Shown: piece after piece, positions 1 through 7,736 of the stretch
How the letters are laid out: every line of letters starts with the position of its first letter
Position numbering within the stretch: position 1 is the first letter of the stretch
Assembly: GCA_963763495.1 (NCBI GenBank)
Contig: CAVXOY010000021.1
Location: forward strand, 124,001-188,000
Source of the DNA: DAOUEO01 sp963763495
GTDB taxonomy: Bacteria > Chloroflexota > Dehalococcoidia > DSTF01 > JALHUB01
Direction: 5' to 3'
Length of the DNA stretch: 64,000 bases
Notes under the pieces: generated by a model
What the model was told of the DNA's origin: nothing
The model's input: only the letters and a program-made list of their open reading frames with translations
The model's database searches: none
Program-made: the position numbers and the translations under genes

Positions 1-1
1 C

Positions 2-445
2 AAGCAGGGGCGGGTCGCCGGGGAGAACGCGGCGGGCGGGCACTCGACGTTCCCCGGGATCGTCGGGACGTCCGGCGTGAAGGTGTTCGGGCTGGAGATC
101 GCGCGGACGGGGCTATCGGAGGAGCAGGCGAAGCTGGCCGGTTTCGACGCGGTGGCGGCGGTGACGCGCTTCCCCTCGCACGGCCGCTTCTATCCCGACG
201 CGCAGACGCTGACGGTCAAGCTGGTGGCGGAGCGGCGGAGCGGCCGGCTGCTGGGGGCGCAGATGGCAGGCCACGACACGGTGGCGAAGCGGATCGACGT
301 GATAGCGACGGCGCTCTACGGCAAGATGACGGTGGCCGACCTGCTACGCCTCGACCTGACGTACGCGCCGCCCTTCGCGACGGCTGCGGAGGGGGTACAG
401 CTCGCGGCGCAGTCGCTGCAGCGGCGGTTGGCGGAGGCGGAGTAG
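2..445 (+). CDS. FAD/NAD-dependent disulfide oxidoreductase, C-terminal part (CoA-disulfide reductase / NADH oxidase type)
   Basis: The frame is open from the first bases, so the start lies outside the window. What remains is the C-terminal dimerisation domain of the pyridine-nucleotide disulfide oxidoreductases. The fragment FPGIVGTSG is followed by the interface segment and by the LTYAPPFA motif. That motif is typical of CoA-disulfide reductases and NADH oxidases rather than of lipoamide dehydrogenase or glutathione reductase, which carry a HxxPT motif there. The family uses FAD and NAD(P)H for thiol/disulfide or oxygen chemistry in the cytoplasm. The active-site cysteine and the nucleotide-binding domains are not visible, so the substrate is open. 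Confidence 0.8.
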   Translation, partial: KQGRVAGENAAGGHSTFPGIVGTSGVKVFGLEIARTGLSEEQAKLAGFDAVAAVTRFPSHGRFYPDAQTLTVKLVAERRSGRLLGAQMAGHDTVAKRIDVIATALYGKMTVADLLRLDLTYAPPFATAAEGVQLAAQSLQRRLAEAE

Positions 446-451
446 CCCCTT

Positions 452-871
452 TCAGTCGGTAGACAGCAGAGCAATGAGCTCGTCGGCCGTCACCGTCTTT
501 ATCCCCTCGAACTCGCCGACGTCCAGGATATCCTTGTCCTCGCTGACGATGTACTGCGCCCGGCCCGCGACGGCGCACTCGAAGAACTTGTCGTCGTTGG
601 GGTCGCGGCATATCGAGAGCCTCTCGGCGGGCTCGACGACCTCCGCGCGCTCAAGGATGGCGAGGACCTTCTCGAGGGGAGCCGGCTCAGCCATCCGAGG
701 GAAACGGCGGCGAAGGCTCGGCCGGTAGAGGACGGAGATGACCTCCCTGATGATATCGGGCGAGAGGACGATTGTGTAGCGGTCGGAGAGCTGGAAAAGG
801 AGGCGCCCCCATCGGCCGTGGGGGTTGATGAGGGCGCGCACGAAGACGACCGTATCGAGGACGACTCTCAT
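452..871 (-). CDS. PIN-domain toxin of a type II toxin-antitoxin system
   Basis: This 139-residue protein begins MRVVLDTVVFVRAL. The first conserved acidic residue (D6) is followed by a central glutamate region and by CRDPNDDKFFECA, then SEDKDIL, which supply the remaining Mg2+-binding acidic residues of a PIN ribonuclease. The PNDDKF pattern marks the PIN subfamily usually annotated as a putative toxin of a toxin-antitoxin pair. Such proteins cleave RNA. The start codon overlaps the stop of the upstream AbrB-type gene by 4 bases, so the two are translationally coupled. The target RNA cannot be read from the sequence. Confidence 0.88.
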   Translation of the reverse strand: MRVVLDTVVFVRALINPHGRWGRLLFQLSDRYTIVLSPDIIREVISVLYRPSLRRRFPRMAEPAPLEKVLAILERAEVVEPAERLSICRDPNDDKFFECAVAGRAQYIVSEDKDILDVGEFEGIKTVTADELIALLSTD

Positions 872-1155
872 TCCTTGCTCTCTCTCGCCTCGCTTAACGC
901 CTCATCGATCGCCGCGTTGACCTCTGCCTCTGAGCGGCCTTTCAGGCTCTCCCGTAGCGGCGCGAACGTCTCATAGATCTCTTTGGCCCAGGGGGAGCCC
1001 TTGCTCTTGGGGGCGACCCGCACCGGCTCGATTTCCAGCCTGCCCCCGGCGACGGAGATGGAAAGCATATCGTCCTCGTCCAGGCCGATCGCGTCCCTGA
1101 TCTCCTTGGGGATGGTGATCTGGCCGTGCCGGAGCTGCTTGACTACTTTTCTCAT
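868..1155 (-). CDS. AbrB/MazE-type antitoxin
   Basis: This small protein has an N-terminal swapped-hairpin AbrB DNA-binding domain (KQLRHGQITIPKEIRD... IGLDEDDMLSI). Its charged helical C-terminal tail would wrap the partner toxin. The ATG at 1155 is preferred over an upstream in-frame start because an AGGAGG-like ribosome site sits about 8 bases before it and the AbrB fold begins there. It lies directly upstream of the PIN toxin with a 4-base overlap. By analogy with the family it should neutralise the toxin and repress its own operon. Confidence 0.85.
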   Translation of the reverse strand: MRKVVKQLRHGQITIPKEIRDAIGLDEDDMLSISVAGGRLEIEPVRVAPKSKGSPWAKEIYETFAPLRESLKGRSEAEVNAAIDEALSEARESKE

Positions 1156-1289
1156 GTCTGCCTGCCTCCTCCTGTCCCTTCGGCGCGATGATGATATCAC
1201 ACAATAACACCATTCGTCAAATACACAACGGCATGGCCATCATAAGTTGATGTGGTTAGCGGAGGGAGCGCGATAGCCGCCGAGTGAGG

Positions 1290-1979
1290 TCAGCAGAGCA
1301 CGACCCTCAGTAGGGGTCCTAGGCTGCCTATCAATTCGGCGGATCTCGCGACAGTGGCAGGTGTAAGGTTGGCGAGCAGGAATCGCCGACACTGGATTCC
1401 TGAAGCCCTGAACGCGGACTCTGACCTCGTATACTTGATGTTGGAGCCCAGGACTGAGTTCTTCCATTCGCAGAGAAGCGTAGGACTCAGCACCCCACGC
1501 GTGAGCCGTGCCATCTTGCCGCAGCACTGCAACTGCGACCTCCTGCCCAAGCATCTGCCGCTGGGACATCGAATCATCAATGTCTGCTGCACCATCGTCT
1601 GGTCAGTAGTGCGCCACGAATGCTAACCGCAGCCGGCCAGCTGCTCACACCAGTGTCTGAGCGGTCACCACAGGTACAGCATCGATGGTTCAGGTTGACG
1701 ACTCCATCGGGCGGCCACCTCAGGGATAGCCAGTTGCTTCTGTCCCGATACGCGAACTTCAGAGTCACTTCACACCCGAGAGCGCTCTCCCGTACCAAGA
1801 CTGCCTGAAGGGGCCGCCATAAGCGCTTATTCCGCATCTCGACGGTTGCAAACACCACGTACAGGCAGACTGGCTCGCCACGAGGCCGCGCGGATTCAAG
1901 CCTCGGGCGCTTCAGCCACTCAAAGGCAAACACGACTACTAGGGCCGCTGCGGCCAGGATGATGCCAGTCAATGTCCAT
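1290..1979 (-). pseudogene. Hypothetical membrane-anchored protein, interrupted by frameshifts
   Basis: Pieces in all three minus-strand frames read as one protein. An ATG at 1979 follows a GGAGG site and starts a stretch that leads, after one shift, into a hydrophobic anchor (TGIILAAAALVVVFAFEWLKRP). Next comes a beta-rich part with RNKRLWRPL and GCEVTLKF, then VAVAVLRQDGTAHAWGAESYAS, then a tail with YEVRVRV. The order and spacing fit a single protein of about 230 residues with one N-terminal transmembrane helix. At least three single-base shifts are needed. I do not know its function. The breaks could be sequencing errors, since intact-looking core genes elsewhere in the window are broken in the same way. 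Confidence 0.45.
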
Positions 1980-2343
1980 CGGCGTGACCTCCATGCTCAA
2001 TAGCATCGTGGATTCGATAACAGCCGATGAGGAAGCCGCTGCCAAAATGAAGAGCCGTGCGACAAGCTTTGGCGTCGTCTGTCATCCCGAGCACGTAGAT
2101 TCCCGCATCGTGTTCGATCGTCACTACGCAAGAGCCCCGGTTGGCGCGTCCGAGTCACGCATCGGCCTGGCGGGCTCTCCGGCGGGGACTCCAGGGCGAA
2201 CTCTTGCCAGATGCGCCAGACCGGCTTGGGCTGCATGTTAGCCCAGCGGTCGTACACGCGTCAAGCTTGAGGGGAGGGAATCAGCGGAGAGGGAGCGGCC
2301 GAGTACGGGGCTGCGCCGGCGGGCGCAGGCCGTGGTTGCGCAC
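1980..2343. other. Gene-poor stretch with one possible tiny gene
   Basis: No well-supported gene lies here. On the minus strand a 51-codon frame runs from a GTG at 2124 (overlapping a TAG stop, as in coupled genes) to a stop at 1969-1971. It reads plausibly (DAGIYVLGMTDDAKAC) but matches no family I recognise. Around 2310-2335 there is a GC-rich inverted repeat (CTGCGCC...GGGCGCAG) that could act as a weak transcription stop after the methyltransferase that ends at 2344. Confidence 0.25.
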
Positions 2344-2904
2344 TCACGGCCCGTGTCTTAAGACGACCGACTCACTGAAGAACACACTGGGCCCCTTGGT
2401 AGGCGTGAAGCCGGCGGCGATGGCCTTGGCCACGGTCTCCTCAAACGCCTTCTTCGAGACATGGAACCTCGGTTCCACGACCAGCAATTGCCCGTCAGGT
2501 TTCAATATGGATTTGAGTTCTCGGAAGAACTCATCCTGGTTCCGGACTTCATGAACCATGTAGAAAGCCAGAATGAAATCGACTGTCTCTGCGATCCCTA
2601 TTCTGTCTTCCTCGCAGCGATGTAGCTGAATCCTCTCTTCTATTTCCTGCCCACTGACCCTGTTCTTCAGTCGTTTCAGCATCCCTTCTTGCAGATCTGC
2701 TGCGATGACCTTTCCGGTCTTGCCAACCATGGTGGCCATTGGCAGGGAGAAGAATCCCGGCCCGCAGCCAACGTCCAGGGCCGTCATCCCCTCTTTGACG
2801 AAGTCTCTGAGGATCCTCTGAGGGTTGTGAAACCATTTCCTGATAGGAATAAGAAGACTCCAAGAATGCTCGGCAGGGCAGACTCGCCGGTTATCCTTTT
2901 GCAT
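2344..2904 (-). CDS. Class I SAM-dependent methyltransferase
   Basis: A 186-residue Rossmann-fold methyltransferase. Motif I is LDVGCGPGFFSLP and the acidic end of strand 2 is VIAADLQ. The motif IV region contains FILAFYMVHEV and the post-motif is LKPDGQLLVVEP. The ATG at 2904 was chosen because GGGAGGGATGTC lies just upstream and the extra N-terminal residues of a longer frame look unstructured. It resembles the small ubiE-like methyltransferases of unknown substrate. It stands alone between a gene-poor stretch and a MarR gene, so context does not name a substrate. Confidence 0.82.
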   Translation of the reverse strand: MQKDNRRVCPAEHSWSLLIPIRKWFHNPQRILRDFVKEGMTALDVGCGPGFFSLPMATMVGKTGKVIAADLQEGMLKRLKNRVSGQEIEERIQLHRCEEDRIGIAETVDFILAFYMVHEVRNQDEFFRELKSILKPDGQLLVVEPRFHVSKKAFEETVAKAIAAGFTPTKGPSVFFSESVVLRHGP

Positions 2905-3053
2905 ATGACATCCCTCCCATGATCTGCTTCCCCGAACGCTACCACAGTCTATGTTAGTTTGGCCACGGCGGGAGAGCCTCAGGCACCGGCAGATCACCGT
3001 CTCGGAGTACGCGAGACGAGGGTGGAGCGAGGGAACGCGGCGGCGCGGGGCTG

Positions 3054-3506
3054 TCAGCGGAGGCGCCGGATGTTGCGACGGGTAAACTCCTGCAAGAGGA
3101 GCTTGAGGGCCTCTCGCTTCTTGTCGGAAAGGACGCCGAACAGCTCGTCGCTGACCGCGGCTGCCGACGCTCGGACATCATCGTGCACCTTCCGGCCCTT
3201 GTTGGTGAGCTTGACCAGGGCCTTGCGCCGATCATGGGGGTCTTTCAGGCGCTCCACCAGACCCGATTCGCACATCCGATCAACCAGGCTGGTGACGCTG
3301 GGGCTCTCCAGTAACATCAACTCTGCCAGCGTGCCTACGGACAGGGGCTGCCCGGCTTCGGCGAGGAGACCCAGGACCGTAACCTGGGAAACGGTGACTT
3401 GCCAGGCAGACAAGGCACGCTCCGATTCTTTGCGGAGAATGGCGAAGGCGACGTATAGGCTCGCCCATTCTTCTCGGTCGGCGGGCGGCAGGCTGTCCCC
3501 AGTCAT
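3054..3506 (-). CDS. MarR-family transcriptional regulator
   Basis: A 150-residue winged-helix protein. Helices at about 40-70 (VTVSQVTVLGLLAEAG... SVGTLAELMLLE) and the recognition helix SPSVTSLVDRMCESGLVERL are followed by the wing DPHDRRKALVKLTNKGR, the classic MarR signature. Long N- and C-terminal helices would form the dimer. MarR proteins bind palindromic operators and usually respond to small phenolic ligands or oxidants. The only nearby candidate targets are itself and the downstream methyltransferase on the same strand. The ligand is unknown. Confidence 0.87.
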   Translation of the reverse strand: MTGDSLPPADREEWASLYVAFAILRKESERALSAWQVTVSQVTVLGLLAEAGQPLSVGTLAELMLLESPSVTSLVDRMCESGLVERLKDPHDRRKALVKLTNKGRKVHDDVRASAAAVSDELFGVLSDKKREALKLLLQEFTRRNIRRLR

Positions 3507-3591
3507 TCGTACGTTCTCGATTCGTCAGATGCTCCAAGTCACGCGCGCTAAGGTGGAGAGCAGGGAATCGGCGAAGACACGCGAATCGGTT

Positions 3592-3666
3592 TGGAGCCAG
3601 CGGGGGGATTCGAACCCTCGACCCGCGGTTTACGAAACCGCTGCTCTACCCCTGAGCTACGCTGGC
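3592..3666 (-). tRNA. tRNA-Thr (CGT anticodon)
   Basis: The minus strand folds as a full cloverleaf. The acceptor stem is GCCAGCG paired with CGCTGGC. The D arm contains AGCTCAGGGGTAGAGC and the anticodon stem is GCGGT/ACCGC around the loop TTCGTAA. The T arm is GGGTTCGAATCCC-like. The loop places CGT at positions 34-36, which reads ACG threonine codons. A genomic CCA follows the discriminator base at 3592-3594. Confidence 0.95.
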
Positions 3667-3817
3667 CCTCCCAGAGTATAGCGAAGAGGGGAAAGCGAAA
3701 TCAAATCCGGCGTAGATTGCTCGTGGGGTCGCCGCCGGTCTAACATGGGGAAGCGCAAGAATCCGACGGTTCGCCAGCGCGGATGCCGCCGGCTGCAGCA
3801 TCAGAAGGTGGCTGTCT

Positions 3818-5188
3818 TTGCTCCCTGAAATCCAACCCCCGCCGGACGCCCAGTCGCACGCGCCAGCGACAGGCGTGTTCCGGCAGACGCGGACCTGGGT
3901 CATCCTCATCTTCCTGCTGGCGCTTGCCCTTCGCCTGGCCTGGGCCATCCACGTCGACGCATCGCCCCGCGCGGCCTGGCGCTTCGACATGACGCTCTAC
4001 GACTACCAGGCCCAGCAACTGGCGGCAGGCAAGGGCTACATCGACCACTGGTACCACCCGAGCGCCCACTGGCCGCCCGGCTATCCGCTGACGCTGACGC
4101 CGCTCTACTATCTCTTCGACGACAACACGCTGTCGGTGCGATTGCTCAACGCCGTCCTGGGCAGCGTCACGGTGGTGCTGCTCTACCTGCTGGGATCGCG
4201 GCTGTTCGACCGCCGCGTGGGGCTGACGGCGGCGCTGCTGCTGGCGCTGTTCCCGAACCAGATCTTCTTCGCCAGCCTGACGCTGACGGAGGTCCTGTTC
4301 ACGACCGTCTTTGTCCTGATCTTAGTGTTGACCGTCTATCTGATGCTGGGACGGACGGCGCCCCGTCTCTGGCAGGTGGGGCTGATCGGCGCGCTCATCG
4401 GATACGCCGCCCTCGTGCGCGGGGAGGGGCTGCTGCTCATCGCCTTCATCCTGCCGGCGCTGCTCCTGCGCTGGCGCTCCTGGCGACGGACTGCCCTCTA
4501 CGCCGCCGTCATCCTTGTCGGGATGGCGGTGATCATCGGGCCCTGGACGGCGCGGAACGTCATCCGGATGAAGTCGTTCATACTCATCTCGACGAGCGGG
4601 AACGAGGCCTTCTGGGTCGGCCATCACGACGGCGCCAACGGCCGGATCTCGGACTTCGACGTGGGCTTTCGCTACGAGGCGATGACGAACCCGGAGAAGG
4701 AGGTCAAGATAAGCGAGGTCGCCCTCGACGAGGCGCTGACGTTTATCCGCGAGCACCCAACGAAGGACCTGGGGCTCATTCCCACGAAGCTGTTCTTCCT
4801 GTACAAAGACGACAATTCCAGCATGCACTGGATCCAGTTGGAGGGGCTGACGATATCCCGCTCGGCGGAGAGGTTCTTCGGCGGTCTGGCCAGTGTCTAT
4901 TACTGGATCGCTCTGCTGGTGGCCGGGCTGGGCATCCGCGCCTGGTTCTCCTTGCGAGACCCCGGCAAGGCGCTCCTGATCGGCGCCGTCATCTACTGGA
5001 CGCTTGTGTTCGGCGTCGTGTTCTTCGGCGAAGACCGCTTTCATTTCCCGCTCATGCCCATCCTCTCGCTATGGGCGGCGGCCTCGCTCGTCATGATCGG
5101 AGATTGGCTGCGCAGGCGTCCGGCGCCAGTTCCCGCCTCCTCGAACGCAGAGGGTGAAGGGCAGCAGGGAGACCAAGCAAGCGCCTGA
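3818..5188 (+). CDS. GT39-type membrane glycosyltransferase
   Basis: A 456-residue polytopic protein with about 9-11 hydrophobic segments. The first loop after helix 1 carries an acidic pair region (RFDMTLYDYQAQQLAAGKGY) and the HWPPGYPL motif, as in dolichyl-phosphate-mannose mannosyltransferase-like (GT39/ArnT-like) enzymes. These move sugars from polyprenyl-phosphate donors onto acceptors on the outer face of the membrane. A TTG at 3818 is the first in-frame start, and the first membrane segment begins about 25 residues later. The acceptor is unknown. It stands alone upstream of the nitrogen locus. Confidence 0.78.
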   Translation: MLPEIQPPPDAQSHAPATGVFRQTRTWVILIFLLALALRLAWAIHVDASPRAAWRFDMTLYDYQAQQLAAGKGYIDHWYHPSAHWPPGYPLTLTPLYYLFDDNTLSVRLLNAVLGSVTVVLLYLLGSRLFDRRVGLTAALLLALFPNQIFFASLTLTEVLFTTVFVLILVLTVYLMLGRTAPRLWQVGLIGALIGYAALVRGEGLLLIAFILPALLLRWRSWRRTALYAAVILVGMAVIIGPWTARNVIRMKSFILISTSGNEAFWVGHHDGANGRISDFDVGFRYEAMTNPEKEVKISEVALDEALTFIREHPTKDLGLIPTKLFFLYKDDNSSMHWIQLEGLTISRSAERFFGGLASVYYWIALLVAGLGIRAWFSLRDPGKALLIGAVIYWTLVFGVVFFGEDRFHFPLMPILSLWAAASLVMIGDWLRRRPAPVPASSNAEGEGQQGDQASA

Positions 5189-5359
5189 GGGGACAACGGC
5201 AGCAGAGATAGAGGGGGAGCCGCAGCGGCTGCTAGAGGCACGAAACTGCGGCGGGGAAGGCACCTGTGAGCACCGCAGCGACTCCCCGCTCCAGAATACA
5301 ATCGGCACAATCGGTGGAATCTGTGATCGCCGTCGGAGTTCCGGGCCGCTTGCGCCCTC

Positions 5360-5368
5360 TGCTATACT
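5360..5368 (+). promoter_or_regulatory. Extended -10 promoter for the GlnR-like regulator
   Basis: TGCTATACT is an extended -10 element (TGn plus TATACT at 5363-5368) about 45 bases before the TTG start at 5415. The -35 region is poor (TTCCGG with an 18-base spacer), as is usual for extended -10 promoters. It supports the short form of the regulator over a longer frame that would begin near 5154. Confidence 0.55.
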
Positions 5369-5414
5369 GGTGTCCGAAAGGCGGAGAACATACAGTCGTA
5401 TCCAGCGAGGGAGT

Positions 5415-6077
5415 TTGCAGAAGGTACTAGTCATCGGGGAAGGCGAAAACACGGAGCAAGCCGCCCGTGAGTTGCGCGATGCCGGCTATCAGGTGGAAAC
5501 GTGCGGCGCCGGTGACGCTCCGGCCCTGCTAAGGCGGCAGCCCTCGCCGGTCGCTCTCGTCGTTGACCTGACAGCCGGCCTCGATGAATCACCACCGTCC
5601 GGTCTCTTTGCCGACGACAAAAGCCGCAAGCCGACGCTGGCGATCCTTCCCGAGGGACGCTTCCCGACAGACGGCACCGGCCTCGGTGTCGATGACTTCG
5701 TGCTCCATCCCCTCCGGCCGGGAGAGCTAACGGCCCGCCTGCGCCGCCTGGCCGGCCAGCCGGAGGTTGACTCGCCGGACATCCAGCGCCACGGCAGCCT
5801 CGTGATCGACCTCGCGAGCTATCGGGTGTCAGTCGGCGGCTCGCCGGTGGAGCTGACCTTCAAGGAGTATGAGTTGCTTCGCTTCCTGGCGACCCAGCCC
5901 GACCGGGTCTTCACGCGCGAGGCGCTGCTGGACAAGGTCTGGGGCTACGACTTCTACGGCGGCGCCCGCACCGTCGACGTCCACATCCGCCGTCTGCGCA
6001 GCAAGCTGGAAATCGGCGGGCACACCTTCATCGAGACCGTCCGCAGCGTCGGCTACCGCTTCCACGCCTCATCCTAG
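5415..6077 (+). CDS. GlnR-like orphan OmpR/PhoB-family regulator
   Basis: A 220-residue protein with a receiver-like domain (1-112) and a C-terminal winged helix of the OmpR/PhoB class. The DNA-binding part shows LTFKEYELLRFLA, then the RVFTREALLDKVWGYDF and ARTVDVHIRRLRSKL helices. The receiver is degenerate: the acidic pair near residues 8-10 is replaced by GEG, and the usual Lys before Pro is His98. Asp51 remains. This is the pattern of actinobacterial GlnR, which works without phosphorylation. No histidine kinase lies nearby. It sits 14 bases before a four-repeat operator that leads into amtB, so a role as activator of ammonium uptake and assimilation is likely. The TTG at 5415 is chosen because the fold starts at MQKVLVIG. 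Confidence 0.8.
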   Translation: MQKVLVIGEGENTEQAARELRDAGYQVETCGAGDAPALLRRQPSPVALVVDLTAGLDESPPSGLFADDKSRKPTLAILPEGRFPTDGTGLGVDDFVLHPLRPGELTARLRRLAGQPEVDSPDIQRHGSLVIDLASYRVSVGGSPVELTFKEYELLRFLATQPDRVFTREALLDKVWGYDFYGGARTVDVHIRRLRSKLEIGGHTFIETVRSVGYRFHASS

Positions 6078-6090
6078 CCCCCACTCCCCA

Positions 6091-6144
6091 GTAACCCCAT
6101 CTTAACGGGCGCGTAACGCGTCGGTAATAGGGCCTCCCTAGACT
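6091..6144 (+). promoter_or_regulatory. GlnR/PhoB-type four-repeat operator and -10 box of the first amtB
   Basis: Four 5-mers begin at 6091, 6102, 6113 and 6124, exactly 11 bases apart: GTAAC-n6-TTAAC-n6-GTAAC-n6-GTAAT. A -10 hexamer TAGACT follows at 6139-6144. There is no recognisable -35, and the last repeat overlaps the -35 position. This is the layout of promoters activated by OmpR/PhoB-family proteins bound head to tail, and the repeats resemble the actinobacterial GlnR box (GTnAC-n6-GAAAC). The second amtB has the same arrangement. Confidence 0.75.
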
Positions 6145-6184
6145 GGTGAATATACGAACGTGAGCCAGACAGGGGAGGAGAGCC

Positions 6185-7568
6185 ATGCCTACTGATTTGA
6201 TTAGCGCCGGCGATACCACGTGGGTCATCGTCGCGGCGGCCCTGGTGATGCTGATGACGCCCGGCCTCGCCTTCTTCTACGGCGGACTGGTGCGGGAGAA
6301 GAACGTCCTCGGCACCATCATGCACAGCTTCGTCGTCATCGCTCTCGTCAGCCTGCTCTGGGTTACGGTCGGCTACAGCCTCGCTTTCGGGCCCGACCAC
6401 GGCGGCATCATCGGCGGCCTCGACTGGCTTATGCTGAAAGATGTCGGCCAGACTGCGAACGCCGATTACTCAGCGACGATACCCCACCTGGCGTTCATGG
6501 CCTTCCAACTGATGTTCGCGATAATCACTCCGGCCCTCATCACCGGCGCCTTCGCCGAGCGGGCCAAGTTCAGCACCTTTCTCGTGTTCATGGCTCTCTG
6601 GTCGCTGCTGGTCTACGCGCCGGTCGCCCACTGGGTCTGGGCGCCCGGCGGCTGGCTGCGCGAACTCGGCGCCCTGGACTTCGCCGGCGGCACGGTCGTG
6701 CACGTCAACGCCGGTATCGCCGCCCTTGTCGCGGCGATCATGTACGGGAAGCGCCTGGAGTTTGGGAAGGAGGCGGTGGAGCCGCACGACGTCTCGATGA
6801 TGATGCTGGGCGTGGCTATCCTCTGGTTCGGCTGGTTTGGGTTCAACGCCGGCAGCGCTCTGGCGGCGAACGGCCTGGCGATCAACGCTTTCGTCGTGAC
6901 GCACGTCGCCGCTGCCGCCGCCGCCATCACCTGGATGTTTCTAAGCTGGGCGCAGTCGAAGAAGCCGAGCGCGGTTGGGGTCGGGGCAGGCGCCGTGGCC
7001 GGGCTGGTCGCCATCACCCCCGCCTCGGGCTACGTCGACGCGGGGCCGGCCATCGCGATCGGTGTCGGCGCCGGCGTGTTCTGTTACCTTGCCGTCCAGT
7101 TGCGCCACCGCCTGCACCTCGATGACACCCTCGACGTGGTCGGCGTGCACGGCGTCGGCGGGGCCTGGGGAGCCATCGCGACGGGCATCTTCGCCAGCGT
7201 GGCGGTGAACGCGGCCGGCGCCAACGGTCTCATCCACGGCAACCCCGGCCAGCTCGGTGCTCCAGGCGCTGGCGGTAGGGGTCACTCTCGGCCTACTCGC
7301 TGGTCGCGACGCTGGTAATTCTCCGCGTCCTCGACTGGGTGATGGGGCTGCGGGTCTCGGAGGAAGAAGAGAAGATGGGTCTCGACATCTCTCAGCACGG
7401 CGAGCGCGCCTACACCCTCCAGGGGCTGAGCGTGCTGCAGGTCGCCGAGCTGACAGTCCCAGCGGCGCGGCGGGCCTACGATGCGGCGAAAGGCCTGGTG
7501 CGAACGGCACTGCCAGCGCCTTCGATGACACTGGCCGAAGGGAGACCGAGCCGTGGATCAGAAGATGA
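6185..7568 (+). CDS. amtB: Ammonium transporter AmtB, first copy (three apparent frameshifts near the 3' end)
   Basis: Amt/Rh-family channel for NH3/NH4+ uptake in the cytoplasmic membrane. The family signature DFAGGTVVHVNAG (first pore histidine) and GVHGVGGAWG (second pore histidine) are both present, with about 11 hydrophobic segments. The ATG follows GGGGAGGAG. Compared with the second copy, the frame breaks after GQLG near 7255, again near 7305, and finally near 7545. Two extra bases and one further shift restore the shared tail (MGLRVSEEEEK, LDISQHGERAYTLQ, ending PWIR). Read literally, the protein would stop at 7318 and lose its last helix and cytoplasmic tail. Given the similar indels window-wide I annotate it as one gene. 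Confidence 0.85.
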
Positions 7569-7645
7569 CCGAGCGCGCCTGGGCGGTGGCGGTCGGCCGG
7601 AGAGCGACTCGCCGTTGCGCTCCGCGCTGCCTCTCGGCAGTCCTC

Positions 7646-7699
7646 GTAATGACAAGTTCACCGACTCGTAACACTCTCGTAACGCGCTGCCTCTAGACT
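7646..7699 (+). promoter_or_regulatory. GlnR/PhoB-type four-repeat operator and -10 box of the second amtB
   Basis: 5-mers start at 7646, 7657, 7668 and 7679: GTAAT-n6-TTCAC-n6-GTAAC-n6-GTAAC. TAGACT stands at 7694-7699. Period, number of repeats and the 48-base distance from the first repeat to the -10 are identical to the first amtB, although most spacer bases differ. The second transporter therefore has its own promoter, probably under the same regulator. Confidence 0.75.
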
Positions 7700-7736
7700 C
7701 GTGAGGACAGAGGCGTTACCGAGAGGGAGGACTGCC

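Noticed and set aside
1972..2241. Plus-strand frame of 89 codons
   Set aside because: No ribosome site and no domain. The minus strand gives a more sensible reading.
5154..5414. N-terminal extension of the GlnR-like regulator
   Set aside because: The extension is low-complexity and overlaps the GT39 gene, and an extended -10 promoter lies inside it. The domain starts at 5415.
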